Shown: piece after piece, positions 1 through 6,264 of the stretch
Layout of the letters: each line of letters starts with the position of its first letter
Position numbering within the stretch: the first letter of the stretch is position 1
Source of the DNA: Acidobacteriota bacterium
GTDB taxonomy: Bacteria > Acidobacteriota > Blastocatellia > Pyrinomonadales > Pyrinomonadaceae
DNA length: 34,962 bases
Direction of reading: 5' to 3'
Assembly: GCA_023436495.1 (NCBI GenBank)
Contig: JAEZIT010000108.1
Location: 1 to 34,962 of the forward strand
Translations under genes and position numbers: made by a program
Notes under the pieces: generated by a model
What the model was told of the DNA's origin: nothing
The model's input: the letters and a program-made list of their open reading frames with translations, nothing else
The model's database searches: none

Positions 1-307
1 GATAAACCCCGGACGCACACGCCGATGCGGCGACCGACGCCGCGATCGTCAGCCCTATGACGTGGCTCCCCACGACACTCCGGACAGCCGCGTTCAGGTA
101 AAAATGCCCCGGCGCGTACATCGTCCAAAAATCGCGGTAAGGCAGATCACCGGCCAGCACCCGCTCCGCCCCCACAAACGTCACCGACCCCGCGAAACCA
201 TACCGCCAATCCAAAGCGAACAGCAGCATCGCCCCAACAAACACCCCCGCCGCAACAGCCGCATCCCATACCGGATCTATAACATTTGCGGTATCGTCAA
301 CCATCAT
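1..307 (-). CDS. Polytopic glycosyltransferase-like membrane protein (GT39/PMT type), N-terminal fragment
   Basis: An open frame runs from an ATG ATG pair at 307-302 off the left edge with no stop, so only about 102 N-terminal residues are present. A cytoplasmic start is followed by a hydrophobic segment (about residues 15-32), then a soluble stretch holding YRDFWTMYAPGHFYLNA. That pattern, a Y-R-D-F-W stretch followed by Y-x-P-G-x-F/Y, is typical of the first periplasmic loop of GT39/dolichyl-phosphate-mannose-type glycosyltransferases, which move sugars from lipid carriers at the membrane. A second hydrophobic stretch begins near the edge. Family assignment rests on this one loop motif and the hydrophobic pattern; substrate cannot be inferred. 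Upstream of the start lies the repeat-rich gap. Confidence 0.6.
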   Translation of the reverse strand, partial: MMVDDTANVIDPVWDAAVAAGVFVGAMLLFALDWRYGFAGSVTFVGAERVLAGDLPYRDFWTMYAPGHFYLNAAVRSVVGSHVIGLTIAASVAASACASGVY

Positions 308-330
308 TTCCTCAACGTCCGCCCCATTTG

Positions 331-401
331 TCAGAACCACCTCGCGTCAGCGGGTGGGTTCCTATTCAGGTCAGTACCACCTCGCGTGAGCGGGTGGGTT
401 C
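331..401 (+). repeat. Two-copy direct repeat, 40-nt period, hairpin-prone
   Basis: Copies at 331-361 and 371-401 share ACCACCTCGCGT followed by AGCGGGTGGGTTC and differ only at two positions. The ends of each unit, CCACC and GGTGG, are complementary, so each copy can fold into a small stem. With only two copies and a 9-nt gap this is not a CRISPR array. Confidence 0.75.
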
Positions 402-460
402 TTCCACTTGCCGAAGCCCGCACGCAGTAAGGGCGAAACACTCAACCAACCCCAAATGTA

Positions 461-481
461 CGACGGACCGCTGGTCCGTCG
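461..481. repeat. Perfect palindrome (9-bp stem, 3-nt loop)
   Basis: CGACGGACC, a GCT loop and GGTCCGTCG form a perfect 9-bp inverted repeat. No T-tract follows on either strand, so it is not a canonical terminator. It resembles the other hairpin elements of this gap in size. Confidence 0.75.
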
Positions 482-587
482 CCCCCCGCAGCCCATCGTC
501 CCGCAAACCACGCCCACGCACCGCGAACCCAAACATCGCCGACCACCGGCCCGCGTTACATTCCCCCAGCCTTATTACATCTCCCCA

Positions 588-802
588 GCCTCGCAGAGGC
601 GTCCCGTTTGTAAAACCGCGCACCAAAAGATGATCCCTAGCTCCGTTAGGAGCGTCCCGTTTGTAGAACCGCATTCCCAATTAATGACCCACGCTCCGTA
701 GGAGCGACCCGTTTCCGCACCGCCCAAACCAACGGGCCGCTCCTACGGAGCTGCGAAAACTATTCCAACCCATTACTACAAACGGAACGCTCCTCCGGAG
801 CT
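588..802. repeat. Five-copy hairpin repeat family (GCTCC-GTA-GGAGC plus CCCGTTTGTAG tail)
   Basis: Forward copies start at 588, 640 and 693; inverted copies lie at 731-752 and 776-802. Each has a 5-bp stem with a 2-4-nt loop followed by a tail like GTCCCGTTTGTAGAACCGC. Most stems are GCTCC/GGAGC. The copy at 588-600 has GCCTC/GAGGC instead, so the sequence changed but pairing is kept, while its tail stays the same. That covariation argues that the folded form matters. Confidence 0.8.
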
Positions 803-878
803 CAAAACATACTCGCCAGCCGTTGCGGAAGCCCGCACGCAGTAAGGGCATATAACTCACCATTACCCCGCTTCAACC

Positions 879-907
879 CTTTGCGTTCTTCGCGTCTTCG
901 CGTGAAA
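879..907 (+). repeat. Dispersed repeat TTTGCGT-CTTCGCG-TTCGCGTGAAAA, copy 1
   Basis: The unit carries TTTGCGTTCTTCGCG followed by TCTTCGCGTGAAAA. A close copy sits 28 kb away at 28910-28938, also intergenic and in the same orientation. Confidence 0.7.
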
Positions 908-1000
908 ACCTTGCCGAAGCTCGCACGCAGTAAGGGCGAAACACTCACCGCGATCGAATCCAAATTGCCATCCCTCTCATAAATTGCCACGCGCCCTCTT

Positions 1001-1130
1001 CTTATAACTTGCCACGGGCTTCAGCCCGTGGACACCGCCCAACAACCGCCCCGGCTTTAACCAAATTGGGCTAAAGCCCGGTCAATACTAAAACCCTATC
1101 CCCGAGCTAAAGCTCGGGGCAACTTATAAA
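1001..1130. repeat. Hairpin repeat family with TTATAA-TTGCC flank
   Basis: Forward copy: TTATAACTTGCC leads into the stem CCACGGGCT/AGCCCGTGG (1012-1031). Inverted copy: stem CCCCGAGCT/AGCTCGGGG (1100-1119), followed by CAACTTATAAA, the reverse complement of the same flank. A reduced middle copy GGGCT-AA-AGCCC lies at 1068-1079. The two main stems differ by paired, compensating changes. Confidence 0.8.
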
Positions 1131-1244
1131 ACCGCGCTAAGCATGACCCATTTACTTCCTCACTCCCTCACTCCCCCACTCTCCCCTGCGCTGAACTTCC
1201 CGCGACAACCATCAAACCACAACTTCCCAAAATCCGAAATAGCA

Positions 1245-1318
1245 ATTTTTATGAAATTAATGAAATTTCAGATATTTATGATTTTTATGAAACTTGACGA
1301 TTTTTATGATTTTTATGG
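1245..1318 (+). repeat. AT-rich cluster of ATTTTTATGA repeats
   Basis: Units of ATTTTTATGA or ATTTTTATGG start at 1245, 1281, 1300 and 1309, with a related ATATTTATGA between. The tract is far more AT-rich than the surrounding DNA. Read as protein it gives a meaningless F/M/D-rich run, so I treat it as non-coding. Confidence 0.65.
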
Positions 1319-1590
1319 CCGGGCCGGGCGCGAAGATCCGCGCGAACTACTAAAAATGACGCGTCGTCGCCCCAAATTACCAACAACCGCAGCCAACCGC
1401 GCCGCTAACCGCGCATTCCCGTGTCACTAAGCCGCACACCGCGCGCCGTCAATAATTTCGTCGATACGGCGCACCGCTCGAAAACGCGCAGGCCGCTATG
1501 AAGGGTATCGACGGTATGAAGGATCATCCGCGCATGATGGAGATATTACGATTATGATCGAAGAGTAAAGGGAAGGAGGGCGACGCCACG

Positions 1591-2283
1591 TCAGACCGCG
1601 GTCGTCCCGAAAAGCTTGCCGACCAGGCCCGTCGCGATCATCGCGGCCGCGCCCCAGAACGTAACGCGAAACGCTCCCTTGGCCATGCTCGCCCCGCCGG
1701 CCTTAGCGGCAATCGCTCCCAAGGCGGCAAGAAATACCAGCGACGAGGCCGCAACGGCCGCCAACAGGTACGGGCCCGGAATAAAGACGGTCACGATCAG
1801 CGGCAACGCCGCGCCGACCGCGAAACTGACCGCCGAAAACACCGCCGCCTGTACAGGGTTCGCCTTCAGCTCTTCGGTGATGCCCAGCTCGTCTCGGGCA
1901 TGAGCATGCAGCGCGTCGTGAGCCATCAACTGATCGGCAACCTTCCGCGCAAGCTCCGGCTCCAGGCCCCGGCGTACATAGATGCCCGCAAGCTCCATAC
2001 GCTCACCAACGTCGTCGGCCTTGAGCTCTTTCTTCTCACGTTCGAGGTCCGCCTTCTCGGTATCGGCCTGGGAATGGACCGAGACATATTCGCCCGCGGC
2101 CATGGACATCGCTCCGGCGACAAGGCCGGCGGTTCCGGCGACCAGAATGGCCGCGTGATCGGCATTCGCCGCCGCGACGCCGAGGATCAGGCTTGCCGTA
2201 GATACTATGCCGTCGTTTGCCCCAAGTACGGCAGCACGCAGGCCGCCGACGCCGGATGTTCGATGAAGTTCATGATGCGGCAT
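1591..2283 (-). CDS. VIT1/CCC1-family transporter (iron/manganese type)
   Basis: A membrane protein of 230 aa. The N-terminal HRTSGVGGLRAAVLGANDG followed by IVSTASLILGVAAA is the hallmark first helix of VIT1/CCC1 transporters, which move Fe2+ or Mn2+ across membranes in exchange for protons. A second helix pair contains AGAMSMAAGEYVSV, also conserved in the family. A charged cytoplasmic region (ADTEKADLEREKKELK onward) corresponds to the metal-binding domain, and three hydrophobic segments fill the C-terminus, giving the usual five helices. The frame is open to 2445, but the start at 2283 is chosen because family homology begins there and the upstream gene's stop lies 18 nt before it. Metal specificity cannot be read from sequence. 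Confidence 0.88.
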   Translation of the reverse strand: MPHHELHRTSGVGGLRAAVLGANDGIVSTASLILGVAAANADHAAILVAGTAGLVAGAMSMAAGEYVSVHSQADTEKADLEREKKELKADDVGERMELAGIYVRRGLEPELARKVADQLMAHDALHAHARDELGITEELKANPVQAAVFSAVSFAVGAALPLIVTVFIPGPYLLAAVAASSLVFLAALGAIAAKAGGASMAKGAFRVTFWGAAAMIATGLVGKLFGTTAV

Positions 2284-2300
2284 ATTTTTGAAAGGTAATA

Positions 2301-2789
2301 TCAGCGCCAATCCGGCGGGCCGGCTCGGAACCGCTCCCACTCCTGGCGTGCGCGCTCGTCCGTGGCCCAGGCCGTATCGACGCCCTGATTCAACAGCCCG
2401 GGCGCACTGGCCGCCGAAGGCTCTTCGCCGTAAACGCTTTTCCAATTATCGCCCATGAAGAACCACAGCACATAAACACACGCCGCGGTCCCGATCGGAA
2501 CGTTCATTGCCGAAACGACACCAGCGACGATCGCGGCAATGCGTGCCCAACTCTTCTTTTTCAGCATGCCGTATCCCGCCACCACCGACGGCACGCCGAA
2601 CAGCAGATACAGGAATGCCATAAAACCGAACATCGCGTAAAAGAACACCGGCGGCGGATCGTTCGGATTTTGAGGAGCAAGAGATATGACATACGATATG
2701 GCAAACATTGCCAGCGCCAGCAGCAGTTGAAAGCCGCCGTGTGCGAACAATGCGAATGCCGCGTATTTATTATGTTGTTCGTTCGTCAT
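2301..2789 (-). CDS. Small membrane protein of unknown function
   Basis: 162 aa. Three hydrophobic segments are visible at about residues 13-34, 47-71 and 83-112, followed by a soluble, charged C-terminal tail rich in A, E, W and R that ends GPPDWR. The second segment leads into GYGMLKKKSWARIAAIV, a pattern seen in several small bacterial membrane proteins where a helix is followed by a basic turn. I do not recognise the family. It lies 18 nt upstream of the VIT1-like gene and 24 nt downstream of the FMN reductase gene on the same strand, so co-transcription is likely, but no joint function is evident. Confidence 0.75.
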   Translation of the reverse strand: MTNEQHNKYAAFALFAHGGFQLLLALAMFAISYVISLAPQNPNDPPPVFFYAMFGFMAFLYLLFGVPSVVAGYGMLKKKSWARIAAIVAGVVSAMNVPIGTAACVYVLWFFMGDNWKSVYGEEPSAASAPGLLNQGVDTAWATDERARQEWERFRAGPPDWR

Positions 2790-2813
2790 GTGGGATCTGA
2801 TGCTAAAAGCTCA

Positions 2814-3401
2814 TTAGGGTTTTGGATGGAATTTTGACGGCACATTTTCCCGCCCCCATTTTAACGTTCTTCCCATCCATACGAGTTCGCCCAAAAAATC
2901 CTGCACGCGCCGTTCATACGCATTGTCGAGCAGGACACCGTTCTCGTCAAATTTTCCCCGGACACCGGGAAAATTCAGGTCACTGAATGTGACCACCAGG
3001 CCTAATTCCCTGACCATGTTAACGGCCGCCTCGATAACGCGCGTGCCACCCCACGGGCCGGCCGAAACGCCGACGAACGCCACCGGTTTGTGCACATATT
3101 CGCGAAGCAGGAGGTCGAGAACGGATTTGAGAATGCCGGGATAACCGTGGTTATATTCGGGCGTGACAATAACAAGGCCGTCGGCCCGAATGATCGCGTC
3201 GCGCCATTCGGGGAAATCGTTTTTTATTTCTTGTCCGTAATGGTCGTGCGGCAGCCGGAAATCGCGGCAATCGAAGAAGCTTGCTTCGATATCGGCGTGC
3301 TCCTGCATCTTCGAATAGACCCATCGCGCGGGAGCTTCGCTTTCCCGGCCTTTACGATTCGTCCCGAGAAGAAGAGGTATAAAGAGTTTGTCGTCCGGCA
3401 T
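2814..3401 (-). CDS. NADPH-dependent FMN reductase-like flavoprotein
   Basis: 195 aa with a flavodoxin-like fold. The N-terminal strand ends in LLGTNRKGRESE (residues 11-22), the FMN phosphate-binding loop of the NADPH-dependent FMN reductase family. PEYNHGYPG (81-89) is the second flavin loop, nearly invariant in these enzymes, and GVSAGPWGGT (111-120) is the third. Members such as ChrR, ArsH and SsuE reduce FMN, quinones, chromate or azo compounds with NAD(P)H in the cytoplasm. The physiological substrate here is not apparent. It starts 44 nt downstream of the radical SAM gene on the same strand, which might hint at electron supply, but this is only inference. Confidence 0.88.
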   Translation of the reverse strand: MPDDKLFIPLLLGTNRKGRESEAPARWVYSKMQEHADIEASFFDCRDFRLPHDHYGQEIKNDFPEWRDAIIRADGLVIVTPEYNHGYPGILKSVLDLLLREYVHKPVAFVGVSAGPWGGTRVIEAAVNMVRELGLVVTFSDLNFPGVRGKFDENGVLLDNAYERRVQDFLGELVWMGRTLKWGRENVPSKFHPKP

Positions 3402-3445
3402 AAATTTAATTGTCAGAACTTAAGAAAGCCGGTGCCGATACGGCC

Positions 3446-4471
3446 TTATTCCGTATTGAGGACCTGTGTGACCGTTTCTTTCTTGAGGCCGCGGCCCGTT
3501 CGATTGTTATAGTCGTTCAGCGAGATCTGAGGATCGCGCCACGCATCGAGATGGCCAACCTGATGAACACACTGGATCGTACACGTCGGGGCACACCATT
3601 TTTCCGTGATGTATTCGCGCTCCATGTCCTCGTGCGTGTAGGACATGAGCGGAATGCCCGGCGTACCGCGCTGCTGCGAACACCAATGCACTAGGCCGCT
3701 TTCGTCGATGTACAAGTAGCGGGCACCGGCACGGCAACGCCATTTGTATTCGTTCCCTTCGACAAGGTCGTCCTGAAACCAGTTCCAGCGGGCGTAAGAC
3801 CGCGACCCCTTGCTCTTGATCTCTTTATAAACTTCTTTCTCGCGATCGGTCAGCCCTTTGTTGAGCCCCATTTCGTCGTGAATGACGCCGACCGTCGACG
3901 AGAACCCGAGTTCGATCGCCCGGTTGGCGATCGTCAGCGCTTCGTCGGGGTTCTTGACGCCGCCGCCGACCACGGAATTGATGTTTACCTTGAATTTAGC
4001 GTGGTCCCGCAGGTTCACCAATTTTTGGTCGAGCACTTTAAGGCTCTTTTTCGAGACATCGTCGGGATTGACGTTATCGATGGAGATCTGGAGGTAATCG
4101 AGGCCGGCCTCGTTCAGCTTCTTGATCTTCTCTACCTGAAAATAATACCCGTTCGAGATAAGGCCCGCGATCATCCCGTGATGGCGGATGCGTGCGATGA
4201 TATCGAATATCTGCGGGTGCATCATCGGTTCGCCGCCGGAGATGGTGACCACCGATGTACCGAATTCCGCAAGCCGATCGATGCGCTCGAGCATCGTTTC
4301 GATCGGCACGGGATCGCTGGTCTTATCGTATTCGTTGCAATACGCGCACGACAGATTGCAACGCCGCATTGGCACAATATGCACCAGGACGGGATGCTTT
4401 GTTGAGGCGAATGCTCTTACGGTGTGCCTCACCCCGCGTGTGAACCGACTAAAACTGCTTGCCTTCGGCAT
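3446..4471 (-). CDS. Radical SAM protein with C-terminal cysteine (SPASM/Twitch-like) region
   Basis: 341 aa. The radical SAM cluster motif is CNLSCAYC (Cys38, Cys42, Cys45), which binds the SAM-cleaving [4Fe-4S] cluster; TISGGEP (about 77-82) is the SAM-binding GGE motif. The core barrel continues to about residue 230. The C-terminal third carries Cys246, Cys264, Cys293, Cys297 and Cys301, a spacing suggestive of an auxiliary Fe-S cluster as in SPASM or Twitch domains. Overall layout resembles the MoaA/HpnH-like subgroup. No precursor peptide or matching biosynthetic partner is visible nearby; neighbours are an FMN reductase-like protein downstream and a LolA-like gene upstream beyond a terminator. 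The reaction is unknown. Confidence 0.85.
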   Translation of the reverse strand: MPKASSFSRFTRGVRHTVRAFASTKHPVLVHIVPMRRCNLSCAYCNEYDKTSDPVPIETMLERIDRLAEFGTSVVTISGGEPMMHPQIFDIIARIRHHGMIAGLISNGYYFQVEKIKKLNEAGLDYLQISIDNVNPDDVSKKSLKVLDQKLVNLRDHAKFKVNINSVVGGGVKNPDEALTIANRAIELGFSSTVGVIHDEMGLNKGLTDREKEVYKEIKSKGSRSYARWNWFQDDLVEGNEYKWRCRAGARYLYIDESGLVHWCSQQRGTPGIPLMSYTHEDMEREYITEKWCAPTCTIQCVHQVGHLDAWRDPQISLNDYNNRTGRGLKKETVTQVLNTE

Positions 4472-4545
4472 TTATGGACTCCTAAGATACGTAAACGAAA
4501 CCAAATGTGTAATTATACGGCATCAACGGCCTATATCAAACCCGT

Positions 4546-4580
4546 GAAAAAGCCCGCGAAACGCATCGAGCGCCGCGGGC
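4546..4580 (-). terminator. Intrinsic terminator after the LolA-like gene
   Basis: On the minus strand GCCCGCG and CGCGGGC (4574-4580 and 4552-4558) form a 7-bp GC stem, followed at once by TTTTT. It lies 25 nt after the stop of the LolA-like gene and separates that cluster from the radical SAM gene. Confidence 0.8.
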
Positions 4581-4604
4581 CACCTTCTTAAAACTCTGCC
4601 GGTA

Positions 4605-5294
4605 TCAGCCCTTTATGATCTTTGTGCCCTTCGGCGGCGAGATCGCGAAAACCGAAGCGTCCAGCTTCACGTTCTTTTCGATGCCTGACAGCAGGACGGT
4701 CGTCGAATCGTTGTTATTCTCGACAACCATGGCCTGGATCGGCATTCCGTTGCCGTCAACCCAGAGCTCGGCGGATTTGTAAGATGTCGCGGTCTTAGGT
4801 GTCAATTCGAGGTGCCACGTCTTTATGCCGCCTGCAACCGATTCTTCGCCGAGATAGCGGACGGAGTAGTTAGCCGAAAGCTGCTGTTTCGACATGTTCA
4901 TAAATGCCAGCGCATTGTTCGTGCCTTTGGATTTGGACGTGTTGACCTTGCCCTTGATCGCCTGCTGCAAATGCGGGCGGTAGAGGACGTATTCCTGACC
5001 CACGACGGCGAGCGATTCCTTGACAGGTTTTACCCAATCGACGCGGACGAGGGCGTTCTTCCCTTTCTGCGGAAGGTAAACGGTCGTGCCTTCGCTGGTA
5101 TCGCGCTCATTAAGCTGTGAATTGAACTTGACCATCGTCACGTTCGCGCGAAGCGACGTAAGGGCCTTATTATGAGCATCCATTCGGTTGAGGATCTCCC
5201 GCAGGACCTGCGCGTCCGCGGTAGCCGTGCCGGCCAGGCCGAAGAATACGGCCATCACGGCGGACATGATTCCAAATCGTATAAATCTTTTCAT
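4605..5294 (-). CDS. LolA-like periplasmic outer-membrane lipoprotein carrier
   Basis: 229 aa with a Sec signal peptide: MKRFIR, a hydrophobic core FGIMSAVMAVFFGLAG and a cleavage region ATADAQ near residue 28. The mature part begins LREILNRMDAHNKALTSLRA and continues as alternating strands (TTVYLPQKGKNALVRVDWV, ESLAVVGQEYVLYRP, KTWHLELTPK), the half-barrel layout of LolA/LolB-fold proteins. LolA carries lipoproteins across the periplasm after release by the LolCDE ABC transporter. The gene is the last of a four-gene minus-strand cluster that includes a LolD-like ATPase and a large lipoprotein, which supports this role. Low identity is usual in the family; a general outer-membrane lipoprotein-sorting label is the safe one. 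Confidence 0.78.
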   Translation of the reverse strand: MKRFIRFGIMSAVMAVFFGLAGTATADAQVLREILNRMDAHNKALTSLRANVTMVKFNSQLNERDTSEGTTVYLPQKGKNALVRVDWVKPVKESLAVVGQEYVLYRPHLQQAIKGKVNTSKSKGTNNALAFMNMSKQQLSANYSVRYLGEESVAGGIKTWHLELTPKTATSYKSAELWVDGNGMPIQAMVVENNNDSTTVLLSGIEKNVKLDASVFAISPPKGTKIIKG

Positions 5295-5330
5295 ATAAAA
5301 TGACTCTCGATAATAATGAGTAACGGGAGA

Positions 5331-5555
5331 TCAATTTTTCCGGGTACCCTGAACTACTTGATCATTCGCCGGCCGGTTATCGCCCGGCGATGAACTCTGT
5401 TCTTTGACGGCTGAAGTCGCCGAAGAGGTTGCAAGCGTTTCATTAGAATCGAACCAGGAATTCGGCGTAAGAAAAATGAATGCAATAATTAGCAGACAAA
5501 ACACGTCATATTGCCACGAGCCGCGCGGATGGTCCCATTGGATCAGCTTATTCAT
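5331..5555 (-). CDS. Small single-pass membrane protein of unknown function
   Basis: 74 aa. The N-terminus MNKLIQWDHPRGSWQYD is followed by one hydrophobic helix (about residues 18-33, VFCLLIIAFIFLTP) and a hydrophilic S/T/N-rich tail. AGGAA lies just upstream of the ATG as a ribosome binding site. It sits between the LolD-like ATPase (29 nt away) and the LolA-like gene (36 nt away) on the same strand. Its position suggests an accessory of that cluster. It is too small to be the missing permease. I recognise no family. Confidence 0.7.
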   Translation of the reverse strand: MNKLIQWDHPRGSWQYDVFCLLIIAFIFLTPNSWFDSNETLATSSATSAVKEQSSSPGDNRPANDQVVQGTRKN

Positions 5556-5584
5556 TTCCTGTCAGTAATTTCCGGCTCAGCGGC

Positions 5585-6259
5585 CTATTCGACGATGTGG
5601 CCGTCGCGCATAAGAATGATCCGCGAACAATTCGCCGCGGCCTCAGGGTTATGCGTGATCATAATGATCGTTTGCCGGTATTTTTCGTTAAGTTCGCGAA
5701 ACATCTCCAGCACGATGTTGGAATTTTCCGTGTCCAGGTTTCCGGTCGGCTCATCGGCCAGGATTATAGCCGGGTTATTGATGATCGCCCGAGCCAGCGC
5801 GACACGCTGCTGTTCGCCGCCGGAGAGTTCCAGCGGTTTGTGGTGCATTTTATCTTCGAGTTTGAGCAGCCGCAAGACCTCGCGGCGTTTTTCCGGATTG
5901 CCGCCGCCGTTGCCCGTATGTATCTTTTCGGCGAGTTTCAGGTTTCCGTCGGCAGTAAGCGTCGGGAAAAGGTTGAACCGCTGAAAAACGAAACCGATCT
6001 TACGACGGCGAATGTCGGTGCGTTGGGCATCGCTGACTTTAGAGAGATCTTCGCCATCAATGATGATGGTGCCGGATGAAGGGCTCAGCAAGCCACCAAG
6101 AAGATGAAGCAGCGTCGATTTGCCGCAGCCCGACGGCCCCATTATCGCCACGAACTCGCCCTCGGCGACGGACATCGACACTCCCCGAAGAGCGGGCACG
6201 TCCATCTTTCCGACCTTGTACGATTTTGTTAGATTCTCTGTCTGAAGAATGGTCTTCAT
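5585..6259 (-). CDS. ABC transporter ATP-binding protein, LolD/MacB type
   Basis: 224 aa, a complete single ATPase domain. Walker A is GPSGCGKST (41-49), the Q-loop Gln is near residue 93 in VFQRFNLFPT, the signature is LSGGEQQR (145-152), Walker B is IILADEP (165-171) followed by TGNLD, and the H-loop sits in MITHNPEAA. The GNLD D-loop and FNLFPTLT after the Q-loop are characteristic of the LolD/MacB/FtsE-type group, which power membrane proteins acting on lipoproteins or periplasmic substrates. It begins 5 nt after the lipoprotein gene and is followed by a small membrane protein and a LolA-like carrier. No LolC/LolE or MacB-type permease is present in this window, so its membrane partner must be encoded elsewhere. 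Confidence 0.92.
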   Translation of the reverse strand: MKTILQTENLTKSYKVGKMDVPALRGVSMSVAEGEFVAIMGPSGCGKSTLLHLLGGLLSPSSGTIIIDGEDLSKVSDAQRTDIRRRKIGFVFQRFNLFPTLTADGNLKLAEKIHTGNGGGNPEKRREVLRLLKLEDKMHHKPLELSGGEQQRVALARAIINNPAIILADEPTGNLDTENSNIVLEMFRELNEKYRQTIIMITHNPEAAANCSRIILMRDGHIVE

Positions 6260-6264
6260 CTAAA

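Larger units (their letters stand above)
407..949 (+). repeat. Three-copy interspersed repeat (CGCACGCAGTAAGGGC core)
   Basis: Near-identical copies lie at about 407-444, 821-861 and 909-949. Each has a left part like TTGCCGAAGCCCG, the invariant core CGCACGCAGTAAGGGC and a tail ending ACTCA. Copies 1 and 3 also share GAAACACTCA after the core. All three are in the same orientation, and the other repeat families lie between them. Confidence 0.8.
308..1590. other. Gene-free, repeat-rich intergenic region
   Basis: About 1.28 kb with no convincing gene. The frames open here are short, overlap on both strands and show no family resemblance. The stretch instead holds several interspersed repeat families, described separately, most able to form hairpins: a 40-nt-spaced pair, a palindrome at 461-481, a five-copy hairpin family at 588-802, a three-copy family at 407-949, a repeat at 879-907, a third hairpin family at 1001-1130 and an AT-rich set at 1245-1318. 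From about 1320 to 1590 I see nothing definite. Confidence 0.75.

Noticed and set aside
331..949. Possible CRISPR array from short repeats
   Set aside because: Copies are two or three per family, spacing is irregular, units face both ways and no cas gene is present.
1143..1430. 95-aa open frame on the plus strand
   Set aside because: It runs through the AT-rich repeat tract, gives low-complexity protein, lacks a ribosome binding site and resembles no family.
1498..1557. Short frame MKGIDGMKDHPRMMEILRL
   Set aside because: Only 19 residues with no ribosome binding site; could be a gene remnant but cannot be supported.
2284..2445. N-terminal extension of the VIT1-like gene
   Set aside because: It overlaps the upstream gene in another frame, is arginine-rich without homology, and family similarity begins at 2283.
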